10,126 nt of DNA, taken from contig JAABOA010000329.1 of assembly GCA_015680635.1 (NCBI GenBank), positions 6,493 through 16,618 on the forward strand, in the 5' to 3' direction. The position numbers were made by a program, and so were the translations under genes. Below, piece after piece: positions 1 through 8,101 of the stretch. Positions within the stretch are counted from its first letter, which is position 1, and the number at the start of each line of letters is the position of its first letter. The notes below the pieces were generated by a model. That model saw nothing but the letters and a program-made list of their open reading frames with translations. It did no database searches and was not told the origin of the DNA. Source of the stretch: Lunasporangiospora selenospora (lineage: Eukaryota > Mortierellomycota > Mortierellomycetes > Mortierellales > Mortierellaceae).

Positions 1-1483
1 AAAAAAAAAAAGAGTACGACAGGATTGCATATTATAAATTCATATTCTGACGATTGTTATTTAATTTCTTCCACCAGGATTACGAGACAGACACAGTTCA
101 GTTCACTCTCAATTCACCATATGCCCATGAGGCCACTTATGAGTATGATATGGCGTCTCGAGTCATGACAGCGCTTCGCGTTCACCCGATCCACAAACTC
201 GACCGATCCAAGTACACCTGTACAAGGATCAACGTTGAATCTCAGGATGGAAAGTCCAAGATCCCCGTAACACTGTTGCATCGCAAGAACCTGCAATTGA
301 ATGGCTGGAATCCTACGTTGATGCGATCCTATGGAGCCTATGGAGTCTCGACCGATATCGATTTAAGAGTAGAGAATTTCCCGCTGTTGGAGCGAGGATG
401 GGTCATTGCTCTTGCACACGTGAGGTTGGTACACGACAATAGAGAAGGGGAAAGGAGCGTGTTATTCTTGATTCAGTGAATGACAGAGGAACTAACTTCA
501 ACTCTTCTTGCACAATCGTCGGGGATGATATCTTTGTCCAACAGAGGTGGATCTGAACTGGGTACACTCTGGTATCACCAAGGAAAACTAGAGAACAAAC
601 GAAACACGTTTGCAGATTTTATTGACGTTGCGGAGCATTTGATCCAGGCAGGATACACAAACCCAAGACGATTGACTGCTTGTGGTGCTAGTGCGGGAGG
701 ACTTTTGATGGGTATGAACTCGACAGCCTTCTCATATATTTTCCCCCTTCTTTCATTTCAAAAGCACAAGTTATTCTTTTGTCTGTCACCGAGAGGACAG
801 CTAAGCATTGGGGAAAAAAAACTAACCATACATCCTTTCTATTTCGCAACAAAGGTGCGGTGTACAACATGCGCCCGGACCTCTTCCGTGCAATTATCAT
901 GAATGTGCCCTTCTTGGACCCAATAGGTACCATGCTTGATCCCAAGATCCCATTAACAAAAGTAGAGTACCTGGAGTGGGGAAACCCCGCAGAGTCGATC
1001 GAGACTTATGACTACATGGCAAGCTATGCACCGTACGACACTATTCCAGAACTTCGTCCACATCGCTCGACACAGCACATTCCCCATCCAGAGGACGAAT
1101 CTTTGAATGGCAACAACAATGATGACGGCAAATTCTCAGAAAAGGAAGGAGAAGTGGTTGTTCGATCAAAGTTCCCCCCACCACCCTTGACGGATCGCCG
1201 ACCGGCATTGATGATTTCTTGTGGCGAGTTGGATCAGCGAGTCGACTATACACAGTCGACCAAGTTTGTGGCCCGTCTTCGCTCGCGGCTGGCGCCCTGG
1301 TATGGTGCTGGAGGCAAAGAATCCTGTGTGTTGATGATTGACGAGAGTCGAGGCCATTTTGGGAATGGAACTCAGGATGACCGTGTCAAGAACTGGGCAA
1401 GAGAAGTGGTCTTTTTACTAAGCAATACCCAACTAGAGAGCATGCCTTCAATGAATAATAGCCCGCCACCGCCGCAACGGTGA
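1..1483 (+). CDS. Oligopeptidase B-like S9A serine peptidase, C-terminal part (5' truncated)
   Basis: This is the C-terminal 380 residues of a prolyl-oligopeptidase-family (S9A) peptidase, closest to oligopeptidase B, which cuts short peptides after basic residues. The window opens in an intron that ends with CCACCAG at 77 and has a possible CTGAC branch site near 47-51. Exons are 78-424, 545-711 and 855-1483; introns 425-544 and 712-854 are GT-AG. Joining them restores continuous family sequence: AHVR/GGSELG at the first junction and GLLMG/AVYNMRPDLF at the second. The catalytic triad is visible: Ser in GASAGG (codon 690-692), Asp in GELDQRV (1232-1234) and His in SRGHFG (1355-1357). An extra polar, low-complexity segment of roughly 45 residues (about 1053-1200) lies between YAPYDTI and PALMISCGELD, where bacterial relatives have only a few residues. 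The N-terminal propeller lies outside the window. The stop is TGA at 1481-1483. The family call is firm; substrate preference is inferred. Confidence 0.9.
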
Positions 1484-1610
1484 CCTAACGTCGTTGCCAA
1501 AATGTCGTAGGCAGCAAGAGATAGAGCAGTTTCATAGAGCAATACAGACAATTTTTTTTTTTGGTAATTATAGACATGACGCTTAGCCATAGCTTTCATT
1601 TTATTCTAGC
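1484..1610. other. Short convergent intergenic region
   Basis: Only 127 bases separate the stop codons of the peptidase (plus strand) and the XPD gene (minus strand), so their 3' UTRs probably overlap. The plus strand has no AATAAA; an AATACA variant at 1541-1546 precedes a T-run at about 1552-1562 and may serve the peptidase transcript. I see no coding potential. Confidence 0.7.
1600..1605 (-). terminator. Poly(A) signal of the XPD gene
   Basis: The minus strand reads AATAAA here, five bases beyond the XPD stop codon (TAA at 1611-1613). It is the canonical hexamer in the right orientation, although very close to the stop, which would give a short 3' UTR reaching into the peptidase 3' flank. 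Confidence 0.5.
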
Positions 1611-4609
1611 TTAGCTGACATCCATGTACACGGCTCCTGTGGCACGCTCTTGGATCAATCTCTGTGCTTCTGCAGCTCCGTATTGTTGGTAAAGGTGTTG
1701 ATGCGGATGACCCTTCTCCAACCTCTCTTTCTGTGCCCTCTGCCTTGCCAACACGTCCTCAAGCGTCCAAAGACTGACACCAAGCTGAGCTTGGCTCTCC
1801 AACGGCTGTGCCATGGACCTCAAAAACTTTTTCGCAATGGCAATGCCCATATCCGTCGACAGATTCACACTTGTCTCTGTAATATACTGGTTGATCCATT
1901 TGGGCAACTTTGAGCGCTTATCCTGACGAGCGTATCGTCTGTCTGCAAACACCATCAGTCCGTAATCAGTCTTTCCTCGGAGAACACGACCAAGACACTG
2001 AGCAGCATGACGAAGCGCATCGAATGTCAAAAAGTCATTCTCGCGAACCCGATGCTCATCTCTCAAGAACTCCAAACGCGCCTTCAGAATCCTGCTCTCC
2101 GTGTACTGGTATGGGATTCCAAACATTACGACAGCCCGTCCATAGTGATGGTCAAAATCGATTCCCTCAGACACTTTTCCTCGGGCGACGGCCAACAAAA
2201 TCGCTCCACGACCATTCTCGCATGCTCGTCTATAATTCTCCAGTGCAATCGAGGTTTCTGCAGCATCGGGCGTCTCCACAAAGACCAACTTTGACTTCCA
2301 TGCTTCCGTCAACATGCCCTGTTAAGAATGTAGTGTAATAAACACCAACGTGTTAGATTGAAAAAAAAAGCCCTTTGTAATAGCACACGTTAGCTGCCTC
2401 CAAGAATATTCAGATCTACTTGCCATTTCATGCCACATGGCAATAATACTCTCCATGTAGAGATAACTTGGGAAGAAGGCAACAATTCCATCAGGCACAA
2501 CCTTTCCAAACTCGATCAGGATATTGCCAAAGTTTCTAACGACTGCCGGGTCATTACGCACTTCAAACTTTGAAGAGATGGCGACTTGGTCAGATCCACG
2601 GGTGATGACCATGGGCAAGAAACAGTTTCTGGTCAGGGTCATTGGATAACTCTCCATCACGGTCGCCTTGAAATCCAGAATCTTTGGATACATATCCAAG
2701 GGAGAGAGCGTTCCTGAGGTAATAATCACGGACGAGAATCGCTCAAAGACTGGTCGAATGGCGATAGAGGCATCAAGACATGCAAAGCGCAAGATTGGGT
2801 TGGGTACTGTGGCATTGTCTGTTTCATATGGCTCAAGAACCAACATGAATCCCTTGTTATACGTGGCCACGAGCGTGGCTAGAGCAGCCACCCTTTGAAG
2901 GGCTTGGTATTCGTCTAAATTATTGAGCTCCAATGTGCGGATCAAAATCGATAGACGCTCGGCACAGAACTGAAGCGGTTTCCTCTCGATAAACGTGATT
3001 TCTTTAACATGTTGCAAGAACGATGATGGTGTTTCTGCTGTCACATTCAGTACTCGCAATCGTGTCTTTAGGTATTCGTTGAATCGCTTCAGGAATGCGA
3101 CAAAATGCTCTGCCTTTCGAATGTTTCCTGGAACAGCTTCACGTAATAGATCGTCTGGTAATGCTGGGTTCGCCATGACCAGCTCTTGGTCCCTTGCATG
3201 TAGTGTGTCCTGTAATCCTTGTACAAGCTTTTCGTATTCATCCTTTAGTTTTTCAGACCCTTGTTGCTTCATCTGCTCAATCCTTTCAGAAAGTTGGTTG
3301 ATGCTTTTTGAGCTCGCCTCTAATGTGGGTCTCATAATATCCAAGCTCAACGAGTCGATGCAGACGTTATCTATTCACCCCGTGTCCGACATGAAACATT
3401 AGAATCTGATAGCACCAATAGTCGCAATTTTCAAATGTCGGCTGTGGGCCTACCAATATTATGTGCCTCGTCAAAAATGACAATAGACTCCTTTGACATT
3501 TCCTTTGAAATCAAATCCGCGATCTTTGGGTCTAACATGTAGTGGTATGAGTAAATGACAACATTTGCATATCCGATCTGTTTAAATTCAAAGGAGTAGA
3601 TGGAGAAAACATGTTAGAGATGTTTCGTGATCATAAATAGGGACAGGATATGGTATGCAAAAAATCCTAGAGCGCCTTACCATTCTCCGTGCCATAAAGT
3701 ATGGACACATGCCCTTTTCCTTTCCAAGATCCTTGATATCATCTAGAGTGTAGATCGAGTCAGGGACTTCCTCACGAAGGTCACTCTTTTCCAGAGTCTC
3801 GAAAAATGAGCATGTCTCAATATCCTGTCCCGACTGTGCGGCTTCCCGAACCCACGGTGCTGTCAGGTTGCGACACCGAGCATCCACCACCTTTCCCTTT
3901 CGTTCTTTGCTGATGGATGGATGAAGACACATGTTGCGACGACTTGTCAAGCCAAGTCCCAAGATGGACTCGTCGAGACCACAGCTTTTCCGGTATTCAA
4001 TCAGTCGCTTCAATTCCGCAAGCGCCTTTTCGATCTCTGGGACCGTTCGTGAGCAGTAAATGAGTTTGCGCTTTTCTGGATAGAACTATGTTGAATAAAA
4101 GAGCATGGTTATTACTAAAACATGAGGGGAAAGCCCTAGTAACACTAGTAACCACAGAAAGATTTTGGTGGCGTTGAGTGTCGATTTTTTTTCCGAACCT
4201 GTTGGTATGAGATAATTAGCGAGAGAAGTGTAACAGTCTTTCCAGTTCCTGAAGGCATCTCCAGCACTCCGTGACCCTATGGCAAGTGTTGTTAGAAAAA
4301 GGTTCAAGGGCCAATGGGGCAAGCACGATAGGAAGCATATTTGGCGCCTTTCAGGGGTACATCCAGGTTGGAACAATGGTTTACCTGTGCGTCCAGGGCC
4401 TGTTTGAGGGTGCACATGTGCGCATACTGCTCCGGGTAGATCCGGTCGTATGGAAAGTAGACCGGCAGGCCATCGATTTCGAATCTACCGAGAAGAGAAT
4501 TACCGACGTTTGCATTGGTCAGTCAAGACTTTGCATCCCCCCTCCCCACCCTCTCCCACCCTTTGGTGAATAAATGGCTCCAGTGCAGGATGAGTGCCAC
4601 TTACAGCAT
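1611..4609 (-). CDS. RAD3: TFIIH DNA helicase subunit XPD/Rad3 (5'-3' helicase)
   Basis: This is the ATP-dependent 5'-3' helicase of TFIIH, a superfamily 2 Fe-S protein. It opens DNA in nucleotide excision repair and helps hold TFIIH together for RNA polymerase II initiation in the nucleus. Exons in coding order are 4609-4605, 4484-4385, 4276-4199, 4085-3681, 3577-3454, 3370-2424 and 2318-1611. They total 2367 nt, or 788 aa, against about 760-780 in human and yeast. The start reads [14 protein letters not shown], matching the family N terminus. Walker A GTGKT lies at residues 45-49. The four Fe-S ligands are Cys114, Cys132, Cys153 and Cys188, in the same spacing as human XPD. The DEAH box is at 232-235, SGTLSP at 456-461, [11 protein letters not shown] at 598-608 and QCLGRVLRG at 660-668. 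Five introns are GT-AG (donor GTTCGG at 4198 is weak) and one is GC-AG. No key residue is missing. It is divergent with the Taf14-like gene. Confidence 0.96.
2319..2423 (-). other. GC-AG intron in the XPD gene
   Basis: On the minus strand this 105-nt intron begins GCAAGTAG and ends TTAACAG. The GC donor is the only one that keeps the frame, joining MWHEM to [19 protein letters not shown], which matches yeast Rad3 and human XPD with no gap. The nearby GT donor at 2419 would leave one extra base and shift the frame. GCAAGT is the usual strong form of a GC donor. The length is a multiple of three, but an in-frame TAA at 2324-2322 would end translation if the intron were kept. Confidence 0.88.
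4485..4604 (-). other. First intron of XPD, after a five-nucleotide coding exon
   Basis: The minus strand reads CCACC-ATG-CT followed by GTAAGTGG, a near-perfect donor, and resumes after CGGTAG with A-TTC-GAA. Splicing gives ATG CTA TTC GAA (M-L-F-E), the expected start of the XPD family. The first exon therefore carries one complete codon and two bases of the next. No in-frame ATG that fits the family lies in the following exon. Confidence 0.82.
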
Positions 4610-4837
4610 GGTGGAATGCGATGTAATGGACTAGATGAGAGAATGTGCAGAGCAGACCGACGCAGCCGCAAGGGGTGATGGCCAATCGCGAACTGAGAGA
4701 GAGAGAAGAGCGAGTGGCAAGCGAGTTAAAGAAAAGAAGAAAAGAAGTAAAGGAGAGAGAGGGCATACGAGTGGGTGCCGAGTGGGTGCGGTGCTTTTTG
4801 GCTACAGCAGTCACCTAGCACAAAAAAAAGACTGAGC

Positions 4838-4845
4838 TACGTCAC
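4838..4845 (-). promoter_or_regulatory. CRE-like bZIP site
   Basis: The plus strand reads TACGTCAC, or GTGACGTA on the minus strand, matching seven of the eight bases of the ATF/CREB palindrome TGACGTCA. It lies roughly 230 bases from the XPD start and 450 from the Taf14 start. An eight-base match can occur by chance, so the assignment rests mostly on its location. Confidence 0.3.
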
Positions 4846-4881
4846 ATAGAGAGAGAACACCTTTTCCAACACATCCAGAAC

Positions 4882-4921
4882 GATTCGCCTGATTCGTTTT
4901 TTAGATTCGCCTGATTCGCCT
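4882..4921 (+). repeat. GATTCGCCT repeat cluster
   Basis: Three exact copies of GATTCGCCT lie at 4882-4890, 4904-4912 and 4913-4921, with a variant, GATTCGTTT, at 4891-4899. They form two tandem pairs separated by four bases in the middle of the divergent promoter. They could be transcription-factor sites or a small local duplication; I do not recognise the motif. Confidence 0.75.
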
Positions 4922-5136
4922 GCTGCTCCCAGCGCCTTGTCGCCCGGCCATCGCCGTCATCCTTACCCTTGCGCTCTCGCCTCTGTCGCCCTTCGTCCCT
5001 TAATCGCCGTCCCCTAATCACCTGTCGCGTGCTCCCTTGTGGAATTTGCTTGGATTTCGTGATTGCACCTCGTCTATTTCCCTTTACTCCTCACTCTCCA
5101 AACCTTAGCACGAGGCCTCTCTCTCTCCGCCTCCCT

Positions 5137-5138
<2 letters not shown>

Positions 5139-5169
<31 letters not shown>
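5139..5169 (+). repeat. (TC)n microsatellite in the Taf14 leader
   Basis: This is an uninterrupted TC dinucleotide run of about 15 units, continuing after one G as TCTCTCTC to about 5178. It lies in the presumed 5' leader or core promoter of the Taf14-like gene. Pyrimidine tracts upstream of transcription starts are common in fungi. Confidence 0.9.
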
Positions 5170-5178
<9 letters not shown>

Positions 5179-5289
5179 ACGCACACACCCCCTACTACAC
5201 CCTCGCACACACCTTATCAACTCTTGTCTCTTCCCTGCCACGCATCGACACCTGTCTCATCTCCGCCCTGATCCACTCTTCCCAGGACC

Positions 5290-5452
5290 ATGCCACAGGT
5301 ACTGTGCGTTCTTTTGCACAGGCTCTGATGCCGCATCGATGCTTGATATTTAATTCTCCGTGCTAGACTGCGAGTCCATTCTGATCGCCTCGTGCCTGTT
5401 CTCATTCTGTCCATTCTCCAATCGCCTGCCGCTCCCCCTCCCCCTCTCTCCT

Positions 5453-5483
<31 letters not shown>

Positions 5484-7060
5484 GCCATCTGGAGAGCAGA
5501 AGAACATCACCAAAAAGATAAAGGTTTGTGATGCTGTGACCTGTTGTGCTGGCTGCTTGACCTGCAATGGAAGGGGACTCTACCCCCCTTCTTTACCAGG
5601 GTGAAGTAGCAAGGTGCAGGAGGAAAACAAAAAAAAAAAAATAAGAGGCATCTCTCTTTTATATGCCTCTCATGCGTATTGGTGGCAAATATACACACAC
5701 ACAGACAGAAAATTCTTGCCGTCCTAGACTTCTCACGTACAGAACGTGTTCCCTTCCTACTCTTGGTTTCCTTTCTTTACTACCCTTGACTGGATTGCAT
5801 AGGTGGTCACGAGCCAACATATCGTGAAACGCCAGAAGCAATTCGGGTTCCACATGCGCAAATGGAAGATTTGCATTTACGGTGTCAATGCCCGCAATGA
5901 AGAAGAGCCACTCCCATACGTTGACTATATCGAGTATGTTTTGCACGAGACATTTAAACCGCCGCTCAGAAGTAAGTCCCTGTCGAGAACTTTGGGTGGT
6001 GACTGACACGATTGGTTGTTTGTTTGCCATGATCACCCCAAATGATAGAGGTGATTGAGTATCCATTTGAGCTACGCGAGATGGGATGGGGTGAGTTCGA
6101 CATGAAGATCCGGATCCACTTTAAAGATAAAGCATCACCACCAGTGACACTGGACCATGACCTCAATTTCCAGCACCCACAATACGAGATTCCTCATGTT
6201 CTAGTAAGGGCCTATAGACTGGATGAACCTGAAGGCGTCTCGACTTTTATACTTTTATATCTTTCAACGTTTGGCTGACTTTTTTCTTTTCTTTTCTTTT
6301 GCTAAAATGATGGCTATAGTCCTTCAAACCAGATGTGAAGCCTAGTTTCATGAAACTCTTGAGCCAAGCACCAGAGCCGTCAATAGAACGCGAGACCCCC
6401 CTGTCAAGCAATGACGAAGCAAGTGAAGGAAAGGCAAACAAGCGTCAACGTGACACAATAGCAAAGGATCGGTCAAAACGACTCAAGGAGGATCAGAGCT
6501 CGGACGACGACAGCCAACAGGACAGCAGTGCAGCAACTTCTGGAGATGAGTGGAGCGAAAAGGTATGCATGGGCTGTCGCTCTTGTACCAGGAGTTTTTT
6601 TTTTTTTTACCTACTCCCGTCCCACTCTAAAAGTTGCAGGATGTGGTCTATTATCGCTCACATCTTTTCCTTTCTCTAGATAAACATCCGTGCCCTTGCA
6701 GAAAAGTTCCAGGAGCTTAGTGCGGACGATTTGCTTGAGCTGGTACAGCTTATTAAGGCCAACCAAACAGAAGACATGTATGTCAAAGAGGACGGCGAAG
6801 GTAAGAGTGAATTCTAAGACTCGGCTGCTGGCTGTACTCGCGTGCGATTTATGCATTCTGTGGTTGTGCCCAAAAGTTCCTCAGTACCTGATTGCTTACA
6901 TGGTGATGCATTTGTGCATTGTTCCCCCACTTCTTCCTTCTATATATATTTCTTGGGACTCCAACCATTAGCAGGAGAGTTCCATATCGATCTTCAGACA
7001 GTCGGGGATAAGCTCCTTGGCGTGCTTTGGCAGTTCTGCGAAAAGAGATTGAGCCAATAA
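5290..7060 (+). CDS. TAF14: Taf14/Tfg3-like YEATS and ET domain protein
   Basis: This is probably the Taf14 (Anc1/Tfg3) homologue, a nuclear acyl-lysine reader that in yeast is shared by TFIID, TFIIF, SWI/SNF, INO80 and NuA3. Exons are 5290-5298, 5500-5523, 5803-5971, 6049-6203, 6320-6562, 6680-6800 and 6975-7060. They total 807 nt, or 268 aa (yeast Taf14 is 244). All six introns are GT-AG, 77-279 nt long. The YEATS domain spans about residues 8-120. His59, Phe62, Gly80, Trp81 and Gly82 fall in the acyl-lysine pocket positions known from Taf14. HDLNF at 104-108 favours Taf14 over Yaf9/GAS41. A basic stretch, possibly a nuclear signal, and an acidic Ser-rich stretch fill about 145-200. An ET domain follows at about 201-268 with the GEFHIDL core. 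The ATG at 5290 (context GGACCATGCC) is the first in the leader and gives MPQKNITKKIK, joining smoothly to VVTSQHIV. The first two tiny exons are the least certain part. Confidence 0.88.
5463..5483 (+). repeat. (TC)n tract before the intron 1 acceptor of the Taf14-like gene
   Basis: A pure TC run of about ten units closes a longer CT-rich stretch (about 5432-5483) and ends 16 bases before the acceptor AG at 5498-5499. It is placed to act as the polypyrimidine tract of intron 1 (5299-5499). It resembles the leader microsatellite at 5139-5169. Confidence 0.85.
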
Positions 7061-7061
7061 A
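7056..7061 (+). terminator. AATAAA overlapping the stop codon of the Taf14-like gene
   Basis: The sequence CCAATAAAAC contains the stop codon TAA (7058-7060) inside a canonical AATAAA hexamer. It could be the poly(A) signal, giving a 3' UTR of only a few dozen bases. A second AATAAA lies at 7314-7319 and may be the main or an alternative signal. Which one is used cannot be told from sequence. Confidence 0.4.
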
Positions 7062-7078
7062 ACGGAATACAGAAAGCA

Positions 7079-7146
7079 GCTATCTTTCTATCTTTATTTC
7101 TCTCTTTCTCTCTTTCTCTTTCTTTATTTCTCTCTCCCTGTCTCTT
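7079..7146 (+). repeat. Imperfect pyrimidine (CT/CTTT) tract
   Basis: This stretch is almost entirely C and T with interspersed TTTATTTC units, just downstream of the Taf14 stop. It is low-complexity sequence of the kind seen in the leaders and introns of this window; no function is evident. Confidence 0.8.
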
Positions 7147-7842
7147 CCCGCACCAGAACAGTGGTCCACAATCTCATTTTGCGGCGTATCCAACCCGACC
7201 ATGCGTCATGCTCAAAAGGATATAGGCTAAAAAAGAAGACCAACAAATATTGTTAATTTTTTTTACCCACGGGATTCTATTCAAACATGCCAATGCGTCT
7301 CTTGTATGAGTGTAATAAAGTCGAGAGACCACCTTTCGATAAAAGCGCTGGATCCCGTATCCTCCTCCAAACTTGATGCTCGCCTGTTGCTATGTCAATG
7401 CTAGGTGGCGGAATCAGAGCAGTAGAGAAGGGCCATTGGATCTCCGCTTGGCTTTTGAAATGCAAAGAAACCTTGTTTGGTAGAAAACAAGCATTCAAAG
7501 AATAGAGGAGGCAGGCTGAGCTATCGGTTCTGGGCATCAGCTCGCAGATCAATACGCCTGAGGTCATTGGCAAGCCCACGCAAAGCCGGTTTGAACTTTC
7601 CCGCACATGCATGAACGGGGTAGACAACGACCTTCAGACAGTCGTAGTCAATCTACTTTAGGCTTTCTCTCTGTGCTACGACCATCTCCGCCTGGAGCCA
7701 AGAAAATAGCCAAAAGACTTGGCATAACAGTGGCTGGGCTTGACGAGAAGAGGGCAATCTATTGTTCTATTTCCTTTTTACGTCAGGAAAGCTCTGGAGG
7801 CTGATGGGTGTAACTTGGTACGGAGCACCAGGGCGACCTACC

Positions 7843-7869
7843 CAATCGCTCAACAGAATCAAGCGATTG
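7843..7869. promoter_or_regulatory. Inverted repeat abutting a TATA box
   Basis: CAATCGCT (7843-7850) and its exact complement AGCGATTG (7862-7869) flank an 11-base spacer. The right arm ends one base before the TATA box of the downstream membrane-protein gene. A CCAAT pentamer (7842-7846) overlaps the left arm. The arrangement looks like a dyad binding site for a dimeric regulator or a CCAAT-containing promoter element, but no trans-factor can be named. Confidence 0.5.
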
Positions 7870-7878
7870 TATAAAAAG
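7870..7878 (+). promoter_or_regulatory. TATA box of the 8102 membrane-protein gene
   Basis: TATAAAAAG is a near-consensus TATA box, 232 bases before the ATG at 8102. Transcription from about 7900 would give a roughly 200-base CA-rich leader, and no ATG occurs between there and 8102, consistent with a simple scanning leader. It suggests a strongly expressed or regulated gene. Confidence 0.65.
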
Positions 7879-8101
7879 GGACGCACCCCCCTGCTAGAAA
7901 TCCTCATTACCAACACTCAACAACACTCATCAGCACAAACGCAATTGCCTAGAATCAAATACCATTTCAAGAGCCTCCAATCACTACCAAAACTATACCC
8001 ACTCTCTTCAGCACCACCACCACTTACTCCCCCACGCATTTCAAATCGCTCGTTTCCTTCCAATACACTCGGACCAACCACCCCTCTATCTGTCCAGCAC
8101 C

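Larger units (their letters stand above)
4610..5289. promoter_or_regulatory. Divergent control region between the XPD and Taf14-like genes
   Basis: These 680 bases separate the start codons of two divergent genes and should hold both promoters and 5' leaders. Bases 4690-4775 are GA-rich on the plus strand, so the XPD leader is pyrimidine-rich; 5100-5180 is CT-rich on the plus strand, so the Taf14 leader is too. Between them are a CRE-like site (4838-4845) and a GATTCGCCT repeat cluster (4882-4921). No convincing TATA box is visible. From about 4900 to 5289 the plus strand contains no ATG before 5290, which supports that start. I see no separate gene here. Confidence 0.7.
7061..7869. other. 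Intergenic region with no supported gene
   Basis: This 809-base stretch begins with a CT/TTTC-rich tract (about 7079-7146), then an AT-rich patch ending in a T-run near 7256-7264, and an AATAAA at 7314-7319. The rest (about 7330-7800) is of mixed composition without clear repeats. Open frames on both strands, the longest about 110 codons from an ATG on the minus strand (7612 to 7277), look like no family I know and have no supporting start or splice context. It probably holds the 3' flank of the Taf14-like gene and the upstream promoter of the next gene. Confidence 0.55.

Noticed and set aside
2319-2419. Alternative GT donor for the last XPD intron
   Set aside because: GTAGAT at 2419 leaves one extra base before the acceptor, shifting the frame out of the conserved GMLTEAW segment. 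The GC donor four bases earlier fits exactly.
4635-4835. Open frames in the GA-rich and CT-rich leaders (also 4969-5353)
   Set aside because: They consist of simple-sequence translations (Ser-Leu or Arg-Glu runs) from dinucleotide repeats, without domains, and lie in the leaders of two well-supported genes.
6204-6278. Read-through of the Taf14-like exon 4 into VRAYRLDEPEG
   Set aside because: It meets a stop soon after, while the strong donor GTAAGG at 6204 and acceptor at 6319 keep the frame and lead into the linker and ET domain.
7585-7610. Possible tRNA T-arm-like stretch on the minus strand
   Set aside because: The GTTCAAAC core lacks a pairing stem and no acceptor or anticodon arms are found at the right distances.
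7277-7612. Minus-strand open frame of about 111 codons in the intergenic region
   Set aside because: It lacks any family likeness, signal, domain pattern or neighbouring splice context I can recognise, and an open frame of this size can occur by chance in 10 kb. Transcript evidence or homologues would be needed.
6991-7645. Shared 13-mer CTTCAGACAGTCG in the last Taf14 exon and in the intergenic region
   Set aside because: A single shared 13-mer is expected about once by chance in a window of this size, and the flanks do not match, so there is no evidence of duplication.
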